Made by a program: the position numbers and the translations under genes. The notes under the pieces are model-generated. The model saw nothing but the letters and a program-made list of their open reading frames with translations. It had not been told where the DNA came from and made no database searches. This document shows, in pieces, positions 47,538 to 55,475 of a DNA stretch of 64,000 bases. The DNA is from Lithodes maja (taxonomy: Eukaryota > Arthropoda > Malacostraca > Decapoda > Lithodidae): contig JBAKBP010000208.1 in NCBI GenBank assembly GCA_037953745.1, forward strand, positions 248,001-312,000. Direction: 5' to 3'. Positions within the stretch are counted from its first letter, which is position 1, and each line of letters opens with the position of its first letter.

Positions 47538-48072
47538 TTAAGGGAAGAGGGTAGTTTTTATGGAACCCCTTCTCCCTCATGTTTAGCCCCATTGCTTTTG
47601 AGACACGTTCGCCCCATTAGTTTGGAAATTTGAAGAACTTTCGTTTTTTGTTTTCAATATTAAGACCGTTCGTGCTATTTAGGTGTCAATTTCTTTCCTG
47701 GCGAGCGAGAGCGAGCCTGTAATTTAAGAGGAATCGACCTTCGGCCGTGACATTTTTCTACCGAAAAATTTACAAATAAATCTTGAAAGGGGGTATAGGG
47801 GGTGTACTTTTAAGCTTGGAGGTCTAGCGAGGAAAATAAAACTTGAATGAATATAATAAATTAATAGATTAACAAAATAGCCACTGTCCCCTTAACCCTT
47901 TGAACATTGACCTATTGAGTTTCTTCTGGCTATCGTTAGAAAATTTTATAGTTTCAAAAGGGCCTCCAGCAATTAACAGGCTTCTAATTATCTCTTAACC
48001 CTTTTTACTACCATATGTCCTTCTTAAACTGCACAAAATCTACATTATATAGAAACATGAAAGTGTTAGGAC
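47538..48072. repeat. Family Q MITE (minus) and family P MITE
   Basis: 47538-47830: TTAAGGGAAG at left, then CTCCCTCATGTTTAGCCCCA, CTGGCGAGCGAGAGCGAGCC and TCGACCTTCGGCCGTGACAT. 47893-48072: TTAACCCTTTGAACATTGAC with arms ATGTCCTTCTTAAACTGCAC. Bases 46966-47537 to the left hold no recognised element. Confidence 0.75.
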
Positions 48073-48270
48073 TCTGCTTGATCCACTTACCCATATGCGA
48101 TCATTAATAACATTGCATTAATCAGTCAACACGTGCTTTATCGAATCACTTAATAGGTTAAAAGTTAAAATTATAGATTAAGTGTTAATATAGTTCAGTG
48201 AAATGCTAGATAATCAACAAACAAGGCAGTAATTGGGGGCAGGAAACGGTCAGCAAACTTCCGCCATTTT

Positions 48271-48394
48271 GGTAACCAGTAGGGTGGTGATCCTCTTTAC
48301 ACTCCAATATATCCATAGATTCCACACCCATAACCAGTAGGGTGGTGATCCTCTCTTTACACTCCAATATATCCATAGATTCCACACCCATAAC
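48271..48394. repeat. 62-64-bp direct duplication
   Basis: AACCAGTAGGGTGGTGATCC through ATATCCATAGATTCCACACC occurs twice in tandem, with a two-base CT difference. It lies near two AAAATGGCGG motifs (48258-48267 reverse, 48487-48498). Confidence 0.9.
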
Positions 48395-48654
48395 ACATTC
48401 GGTAATACTGGTACAGGATATATAGTTTACTCCATGGATCTGAATTTCTACATTGTTACAAATGAAATAGCGGCCCCGTTGTTTGATAATTAGGACAACA
48501 AAATGGCGGCCAAGGAAAATGATGGCCGTTCTCTCACAGCGCCTCCTTAACCACATGGCCGGTTATATTACAAGGATAAGGCCAGTTTAATTTTGCACCT
48601 GGCGGAAAACTTAATTCCTGTGCCGCTAACTTACCAATGCTTAGCGCCAAACAA

Positions 48655-49110
48655 TGAACAGTTGTGGATCTGCATACTATTAAAGTTCTCATAAACAAAA
48701 AACATATTTCGCTATAGCATGTTATTAGCGGAGTAGTGAACATGGGAACATTACAATTTACCGCTGGCTGAAATATAGCCGACTATGGATTACTTCTTCA
48801 TAGTGCATTTAGCTCTTCCAATCAATCCACTTAGTTGAATGTTGCTAATATTAAACAATTTCTGACTTTAAAGTTTGTTATCGATAATTAATGCCATTTT
48901 GAAAGTACTCAATGCTCCTGGATCATGATAATGCTAAGGTTTTTATCATTAACATGCTTAGTTACCAAATCTTCGCTGCATAATCAAGATAGGCACGGTC
49001 GCGCTAATAAGTAATGTCTCGGCTGTCATTTAGTTTGGCTCGCTCTGTGCTGTATTAATGTCTGCCAGATGTTGAATTGGGTGGGTAAGTGTAGGAACCT
49101 GTTTGTATAT
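48655..49110. repeat. Diverged family W and family Y traces
   Basis: 48655-48785 has TGGATCTGCATACTATTAA and ACAATTTACCGCTGGCTGAA of family W. 49048-49110 has GCTGTATTAATGTCTGCCAG and GTATATCTCACTCG of family Y. The stretch between is AT-rich and unassigned. Confidence 0.5.
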
Positions 49111-49299
49111 CTCACTCGAAATGAAGACATTAAGCTTAGATAATGCCGATACCAATTATCAATCAAAATATACTTTGTGCCGAGACAGGACTTAATAGGC
49201 TGATTGTACATGTCAATTTACGATCACCTAAGAATAACATCGATAACACCAATATAATGAAAGGGAAGGTCTAATTTCTTGGTCGATTTTGTCATTTCT

Positions 49300-49616
49300 T
49301 TTTAGTTTCCTCACTAGACCTCCAAACTTTAAAAAACGTCCATTAGATCCCCATTGAAATAAATTTTTACATTTTTCGATAGAAAAATGTCACGGCTGAA
49401 GGCCGGTTCCTGCACAATTACAGGCTCGCTATCGCTCGCCAGGATATAAAATTGACACCTAAATGGCACGAAAGGTCTAAATATTGACAAACATATGGGG
49501 CGAAAGGTAAAAAAAAGAAAAATCAAACTAATGGGACAAACTTCTAAGATCTGAGAACTAATAGGGCTAAACATGAGGGAGAAGGGGGTCTAGAAAAACT
49601 ACCTATCTCCCCTTAA
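49300..49616 (+). repeat. Family Q MITE
   Basis: From CCTCACTAGACCTCC through the hairpin CACGGCTGAAGGCCGGTTCC, GCTCGCTATCGCTCGCCAGG and the direct repeats (ACGAAAGGTCTAAATATTGA) to CTATCTCCCCTTAA. The left end is worn. Confidence 0.8.
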
Positions 49617-49815
49617 GGCTTTTTAAAGATACGTTTATCCCTTTGACTCCTAGAGGTCTTTTCTAAACTACATAAATTCGTCCAATGATAGCCAGAATTA
49701 TTGTTGTTAACACCAACCAACTTCACATTTAAACTCGATGAAATCAACAAATACATGTGGCACTCAGAGGACTCGAACCTAGGATACTCGCATCGAAATT
49801 CTGCACTGGTCAAAA
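49617..49815. repeat. Family P right-half remnant and family X SINE (minus)
   Basis: 49650-49692: TTTTCTAAACTACATAAATT, GTCCAATGATAGCCAG. 49706-49815, minus strand: B-box-like GGTTCGAGTCC, then GTGCCACATGTATTTGTTGA and TTGGTTGGTG, shared with 55358-55475. Confidence 0.65.
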
Positions 49816-50014
49816 TACATCTTCTAAATATACACAAATATAATAATAATGCCAACACCAAGATGGTACAAATTTAAGAGACCAAGTTATTTTTGTCGTT
49901 TTGTTAGGTTAGGTTAAAAGGCTGTCCGGGTCTCTTAAATATTTACCCCAATTATATACAGTTATACTTGGCTGATTGAGATAAATGTTAACCATGTATT
50001 TTTGTCTTTTACAG

Positions 50015-50104
50015 ATGTCGAACGATGATGGAAACCCCAACCAGACCACTCAACCAGTCTACCACCACCACCACCACCACCACCACCACGGCAACAATAT
50101 CCTT
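50015..50104 (+). other. Candidate exon encoding a His-rich peptide
   Basis: After TTTTTGTCTTTTACAG an ATG opens a 29-codon frame: MSNDDGNPNQTTQPVY, nine His, then GNNIL and a TAA. The CAC/ACC repeat could equally be a simple (ACC)n microsatellite. No homology recognised; the acceptor-like context is the main reason to list it. Confidence 0.25.
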
Positions 50105-50184
50105 TAATCCTAACCATCCTTTCCCACTGTGTTCTCTGTAAAGGGAAGTTTGATTTTGATTTTGTATATATATATTTTTTTCGT

Positions 50185-50476
50185 CCCAAGACCTTCAGTC
50201 AAGCTTAAATAAAATGCCTCTAAGACTCCCCTTAGAGATAATTGTGTACATTTTTCGATAGAAAAATTTACCAGCCGAAATAATAATAATAATAATAATA
50301 ATAATAAGGCCAGTTTCTCATTAATTTCAGGCTGGCTAGCGCTCGCCAGGAAAAAAAATAGATCGCTATATGGCACAGAAGGTCTTTAGTGCCAAACTAG
50401 AAGGTGAACTTCTTAGTCTCAAAATAACCTGGGCTAAACATGAGGGAGAAAGGGGCCGGAGCAAACTTCCCTTTAA
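50185..50476 (+). repeat. Family Q MITE with (AAT)n inserted in its hairpin
   Basis: TTTTTCGATAGAAAAATTTA and GCCGAAATAATAATAATAAT: the hairpin block is split by about nine AAT units, then GGCCAGTTTCTC and GCGCTCGCCAGG follow. The right end CTTCCCTTTAA carries TTAA. CTTTAATCCTAACC appears at both 50102 and 50471. 50598 beyond has a good GTAAGA donor match. Confidence 0.75.
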
Positions 50477-50479
50477 TCC

Positions 50480-51117
50480 TAACCAGTCTTCCCCCCCCCC
50501 CCGCCCCCTTCCTTCCATTGTCCTTGTCACCACCTCAACCACCTCCCTTCTACTAACATGTGTACAGACATTACGTTAGATAGGCGGCACATTTAAGGTA
50601 AGATCCTATTTTAATACATTTCAGTGTAAATGATATACTTATTGTTTGGCAAGAATTTATATAGAAATAAATCTGGTATATATATTTTGTTTAAATTTGC
50701 TATAACTATAATATTTCCAATAACTTAACATAATTTTTGTATAATGACATATATATATTGAAATATAATATAATTAATCCATGCACTAATCTTTTTCTCC
50801 TATCGTCGTTGGCTTCGAATTAGACAAGGTTTCTGGTAGGGATGCTGAGGGGGGGGGGGGGGGGTAGAGGGGGGGTATCTAGTTAGTTCAAGGGATAGGT
50901 AGAGAGTCTGTTATAGGTTAGTATTGGCTAGGTGTTGCTCTATTCGGTTCCCTGAGGAGGTTGGTTAGTAGTCTGTTAGAGGCTTGGGTAGAAGCTTAGT
51001 TAGTTTGGTTAGTTAGATATATTAAGTTAGTATAGGGTTTGGTTTGTGGTTTTTCTTGTTGGTTGAAATCCGGCCGGTGCATTTCTGGTAGTCTGTTCGT
51101 TGGTTGTGAAGGTTGCA
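50480..51117. other. Unassigned stretch
   Basis: C run at about 50489-50502, G runs at 50849-50876 and AT-rich filler. No gene or repeat recognised. Confidence 0.4.
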
Positions 51118-51205
51118 GGTTTTCAGATGATGTGGCGGCTTGCAGACCTGATGTGGCGGCTTGCAGACTTGATGTGGCAGCTTGCAGACCCGCTGTGGCC
51201 GATTT
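51118..51205. repeat. 21-bp minisatellite, about four units
   Basis: GATGTGGCGGCTTGCAGACC units with small changes. The period keeps frames open on both strands (seven-residue repeats), which explains the open stretches of 68-111 codons here. Confidence 0.85.
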
Positions 51206-51267
51206 GCAGACAGATGTTGTTGCTGGCAGAACGGCGCTCCTGTAATAATTAAATATTTTATCAACAG

Positions 51268-51445
51268 GAATGAGCTGGATGGCCCGACGGAAGAGGAACA
51301 ACGGTGAAATAAGGTATGCCAGAATCCTGTGACTAATGTAATGTTAAATCTTCCCAACAGGTTAGAGATGGGAGGACCGTCGCGATCTTACCCGACCCTG
51401 CCCAACCCAAGAGACCCGATACTCCAGGCATCACGACCACCTTGA
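51268..51445 (+). other. Candidate two-exon coding pair
   Basis: Acceptor-like TTTATCAACAG/GA leads to ATG at 51270. 51313 is followed by GTATGC, and a 47-nt putative intron ends in CTTCCCAACAG at 51360. Across this junction the frame continues (MSWMARRKRNNGEI, then LEMGGPSRSYPTLPNP) to a TGA at 51443-51445, 43 codons in total. Phase agreement supports it, but it is short and unsupported by homology. Confidence 0.3.
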
Positions 51446-51535
51446 CTATGGTTGAGATATAATTTGTGTTGTTGCAAACATATTTATGAATTGATAAATA
51501 TTGAAAATCTGCATTATATCAGAAATATTGGCCTA

Positions 51536-51640
51536 ATTGACCACTTGTGAGTTTCAGGCTATAAGGAAGTTTGGGCCGTATACAAAGTTATTAAACAGAA
51601 ATGCAGTGATGTAGGTTTTTGATGGATAGAAAGTACGTGA
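51536..51640 (+). repeat. Family Y fragment
   Basis: TTGACCACTTGTGAGTTTCA, GGCTATAAGGAAGTTTGGGC, GTTTTTGATGGATAGAAAG. This is an unexpanded version of the sequence amplified at 18664-19050. Confidence 0.7.
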
Positions 51641-51879
51641 ATTTGGCTTTATGTACTTGTACTTTTGTAGATGTTTAGGTGACAATCACCACGGTCGATC
51701 TGGGGATCCGCCGCTAATGAGCTCGTCCTGGAATCTTTAAGACTAAATCTTACGATTCTTTACAGGACTGACTATGCCATTTTTATCGGCACTAGCTCAG
51801 AGAAGTGTTGAGAAGGTGTTGGAGAGAGAGGAAGGTGTTGGAGTGGCTTTGTTATGTGTGTTTTAGTCTGTATACGTAG

Positions 51880-52022
51880 TCAGGATGTCCCCTGACTGGG
51901 TACAAGCTTGTGAAACATGCTAGGACGTACTACCGCACCCACTAAATGTCCGCCGTGGCAGGGATTCGATCCCGGGTCTTTCAGATTCACACGCAAGCGT
52001 GCTCACCACTTGACCACCACAG
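51880..52022 (-). repeat. tRNA-like SINE (minus strand)
   Basis: On the minus strand TGGTGGTCAAGTGGTGAGCA holds an A-box match and GGGATCGAATCCCTGCC a B-box match at the expected distance, followed by ACATTTAGTGGGTGCGG. The promoter boxes are the best of any tRNA-like copy here. Downstream body is not seen elsewhere in the window. Confidence 0.65.
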
Positions 52023-52084
52023 CTACTGTGTTTATATATGCAATACAACTCATATTTTAGCTCTTACTTCTGCTAAATGTCTAT

Positions 52085-52125
52085 ATAAAAAAATAAACTT
52101 CCTTATAGCTTGAAACTTGCAAGTG
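52085..52125 (-). repeat. Family Y fragment
   Basis: AACTTCCTTATAGCTTGAAA and CTTGCAAGTGATC are the reverse of the Y core. Confidence 0.55.
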
Positions 52126-52169
52126 ATCAAATCCTTAAGCTGTAATATTAATATTGGATTTTTTAACAG

Positions 52170-52284
52170 ATGTGAGGGGGAGAGGAGGGGCCCAGTACAG
52201 TTGAGGCTCGGCGGAGGAAGACACTGCTGAAGACCAACTTAAGAAACTCCACGGAGCCTTAACCACATTCACCAACAAACTAGG
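52170..52284 (+). other. Candidate exon, partner of 54038-54158
   Basis: Follows TTGGATTTTTTAACAG and precedes GTAAGA. After a TGA at 52202-52204 one frame runs to the donor (SAEEDTAEDQLKKLHGALTT, then FTNKL) and would continue in phase into the candidate exon at 54038. The internal TGA means the full exon is not open, so it could be a pseudoexon, contain a UTR part, or be chance. Confidence 0.3.
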
Positions 52285-52301
52285 GTAAGAACACAACAAT
52301 A

Positions 52302-52846
52302 TTAACCCCTTGAAGCTCTGACGCGTTTTAGAAGTTTATTTTGACTATCATTAGACGATTTTGTGCAGCTTAGGAAGGACCTGTGAGACTATTTCAAATC
52401 AACCCTGACTTCCATATACCCTTCCTAAACTTAATATAATCGTCTAATAGTAGCCAGAAAACAGAACAGAACAGAAACGCGTATTGGAGCTTGATAGGGT
52501 TAATGGCTAATGGTTTATTTATTGGTACATAGATTTAATTATTTGTAAATTTGTTTCCTCCATAGACATCCATCAAGCTTAAAAAACATCCCCAAGATCC
52601 CCCTTAGACAAATTTGTAAACTTTTCTAAGAAAATTGTCCAGGCCGAAGGCCGGTTCCTCCTATATCACAGACTTGGTATCACAAGCCAGGAAAATTAGT
52701 CTATTAAATAGCACGAAAGGTCTTGATAATGACAAATAGGTTGAAAGGTCTTAAAATCGCCAAAGTAATGGGCTGAACGTCTTATAATCGGCAAAGTAAT
52801 GGGGCTAAACATGAAGGGGGACCAGAAAAATGACTTCTCTCCTTAA
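52302..52846. repeat. Family P MITE followed by family Q MITE
   Basis: 52302-52503: TTAACCCCTTGAAGCTCTGA to GGAGCTTGATAGGGTTAA, complete with TTAA on both sides. 52545-52846: Q with GGCCGAAGGCCGGTTCC, GATAATGACAAATAGG and CTTCTCTCCTTAA. Confidence 0.82.
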
Positions 52847-53049
52847 CAATATTAAAAGTTTAGGTTACCATGTGTATAGTTGTCTCCAAGTTCCCTTACC
52901 CTATCCCATATACAGTACAGTGCTGTATTCATTATATTATGAGAATCTTTTTGTTTAAGTTGTGTATTTAGAGTTTGGTCCTCTTAAACAAATTCTGGTG
53001 TTCCATATACTGTATAATACCAAAACACAGGGTTCATTACAAATACCTT

Positions 53050-53240
53050 ATTTGTATTCAGAAATAGTTCTCTCAATCTCATAATTAACTTTCCAAAATT
53101 AGTTTAATGCCCACAGCTAACTCAAAGACAACTGCAGAGGTTGAAGTAACTAAACAAAGTTTCTAAACACCCCTGATGGTCACAAAGGCTTTTAAGTATC
53201 CCAGAAAGGGCGCAAATCGCGTCCTGTGCGTGAAAGGTTT
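53050..53240 (-). repeat. Single-copy relative of the 105-bp satellite
   Basis: Reverse complement of one satellite unit (ACCCCTGATGGTCACAAAGG, AACTGCAGAGGTTGAAGTAA) with about 10 differences, plus the same outer flank as the right edge of the array (CCAAAATTAGTTT / AAACTAATTTTGG). It shows the satellite unit as part of a dispersed repeat. Confidence 0.85.
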
Positions 53241-53334
53241 AATACTAATATTGTGGAATTTAGTCAGTGGATGGTCTATTTTTACTAGAAATAATAAACT
53301 TTGAACTTCTATAGGTAGGACACAACTTAGGATC

Positions 53335-53492
53335 ATAACTTAGGATCATGTGACTTAAATGACTTCAAACTCAGTGTGTCCAGGCATTTTGGCTCGAACG
53401 TCTCTTGATTTTGGCCCTGTCACTCTTTCAACTCTGGGGGGAGGCACTCGATACAGGCAGTTCTGCCTTTTGTCTCCCTCACTCGCATAGAA
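53335..53492 (+). mobile_element. Family S LINE 3' end
   Basis: TGACTTCAAACTCAGTGTGT, CCAGGCATTTTGGCTCGAAC and GCACTCGATACAGGCAGTTC, the same 3' UTR as at 38985. Ends in an A run. Confidence 0.75.
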
Positions 53493-53713
53493 AAAAAATC
53501 ATGAGTCAATAACAGTTCCCGCCACTGCATTAAATTCTCCCCCTGCCTTAACAAATTCAAAAGTATATATTCATAAAGTAAACTGCAGATAATTTCAATA
53601 ATAAAGGTTCTAAAATTGATACCCCTTATAACTGCAGGCTTATGTATAGTTACCAAAACCTGAACCTTGGACAATACGATAGAGGGCTGACTAGTTGCTC
53701 AACATCACAGGAT

Positions 53714-53960
53714 AAGGGAAGGTTTTTAGTTTGCTCCCTAGACCTCCATCAAGACCCTCCTTAGAGATAAATGTGTACATTTTTTCGGTAGAAAAATATC
53801 CCGGTCGAAGGCAGTTTCTTCCAAAATGACAGGCTTGCTATCGTTCGCAAGGAAAAATTAGATACTTGAATGGCATGACAGGCCTTAATATTGACACATT
53901 GGGCCGAAAGGTCTTGAATTAGTCACACTAATGGTCGACCGTCATAAAGTCTCAAACTGA
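53714..53960 (+). repeat. Family Q MITE, right end lost
   Basis: AAGGGAAGGTTTTTAGTTTG, CCCTAGACCTCCATCAAG, the worn hairpin block and GACACATTGGGCCGAAAGGT. Confidence 0.7.
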
Positions 53961-54037
53961 GCTAAAAGATAATGCAGTGGTGGCTTTAGTTATTAACGTT
54001 GTACAAATAAATGACTAATACTGACCTAATGTTTCAG

Positions 54038-54158
54038 ATGTGTGGTAGACGTCCAACCTGAGGGAGGGACAACAGACGATGAAGACTGGTGGCCAAACAC
54101 CTCTCCATCACAACACTGCACTAGCCATCATATCGGGTCTGTCCCTAAAATGTTTTAA
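54038..54158 (+). other. Candidate terminal exon
   Basis: Follows CTGACCTAATGTTTCAG. Read with one leading base it encodes CVVDVQPEGGTTDDEDWWPN and 19 more residues to TAA at 54156-54158. Joined to 52205-52284 the frame stays in phase, giving about 65 codons of acidic peptide. No homology recognised and no clear polyadenylation signal directly after. Confidence 0.3.
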
Positions 54159-54432
54159 TACAATCTTATTATGAAAGTCTATGCAATGTGATATTTTGAA
54201 GTTTGTTCTATAAAGTCAGTTGAAATTACTAGACTTAAATTTGAGTTAAAGGCTAGCTATGGATGTTAAATTAATGTGTGGTGCCCTTTTTGCCTGAAGA
54301 ATAATTGTCCTAGAGTACACACAGGCGGCTGACTCCTGCCTTAGTGGACTTAGGCCTTTGTAAGACCTCAATACCGGTACCAAACTTATGCCATATCCCC
54401 CAAAGTATGATTAATGTTGATGGTTTCACTTT

Positions 54433-55341
54433 GCGAGTGGTCCATGATTCCCTATAATGTGAGTGGTCCATGATTCCCTATAATGTGAGTGGTCCATGAT
54501 ACCCTATAATGTGAGTGGTCCATGATACCCTATAATGTGAGTGGTCCATGATACCCTATAATGTGAGTGGTCCATGATGCCCTATAATGTGAGTGGTCCA
54601 TGATGCCCTATAATGTGAGTGGTCCATGATGCCCTATAATGTGAGTGGTCCATGATGCCCTATAATGTGAGTGGTCCATGATGCCCTATAATGTGAGTGG
54701 TCCATGATGCCCTATAATGTGAGTGGTCCATGATGCCCTATAATGTGAGTGGTCCATGATGCCCTATAATGTGAGTGGTCCATGATGCCCTATAATGTGA
54801 GTGGTCCATGATGCCCTATAAAGTGAGTGGTCCATGATTCCCTATAATGTGAGTGGTCCATGATTCCCTATAATGTGAGTGGTCCATGATTCCCTATAAT
54901 GTGAGTGGTCCATGATTCCCTATAATGTGAGTGTCCATGATTCCCTATAATGTGAGTGGTCCATGATTCCCTATAATGTGAGTGGTCCATGATTCCCTAT
55001 AATGTGAGTGGTCCATGATTCCCTATAATGTGAGTGGTCCATGATTCCCTATAATGTGAGTGGTCCATTGATTCCCTATAATGTGAGTGGTCCATGATTC
55101 CTATAATGTGAGTGGTCCATGATTCCCTATAATGTGAGTGGTCCATGATTCCCTATAATGTGAGTGGTCCATGATTCCCTATAATGTGAGTGGTCCATGA
55201 TTCCCTATAATGTGAGTGGTCCATGATTCCCTATAATGTGAGTGGTCCATGATTCCCTATAATGTGAGTGGTCCATGATTCCCTATAATGTGAGTGGTCC
55301 ATGATACCCTATAATGTGAGTGGTCCATGATACCCTATAAT
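54433..55341. repeat. 26-bp satellite array, about 35 units
   Basis: GTGAGTGGTCCATGATTCCC plus TATAAT repeats. One position distinguishes three variants (GATTCCC, GATACCC, GATGCCC) that occur in blocks: T, then A, then about eleven G, then T, with A again at the end. A few units have one- or two-base indels. The block structure shows local copying of neighbouring units. Confidence 0.95.
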
Positions 55342-55357
55342 CCTAAAATATTAAATA

Positions 55358-55475
55358 ATTTGTATGCATAAGTGCGCGGAATTTCGATGTATCCTAGGTT
55401 CGCGTCCTTGGCGTGCCACATGTATTTGTTGATTTCATTGAGTTTAGAGGTGAAGTTGGTTGGTGGAAAACAAAT
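55358..55475 (+). repeat. Family X tRNA-like SINE
   Basis: CCTAGGTTCGCGTCC (B-box-like), then GTGCCACATGTATTTGTTGA, TTTCATTGAGTTTAGAGG and GTTGGTTGGTGG. Same body as 49706-49815. Confidence 0.65.

Noticed and set aside
51039..51357. Cysteine-rich + frame and Ala/Thr/Ser-rich - frames
   Set aside because: All are produced by a 21-bp tandem repeat, which leaves every frame open in sevens of residues.
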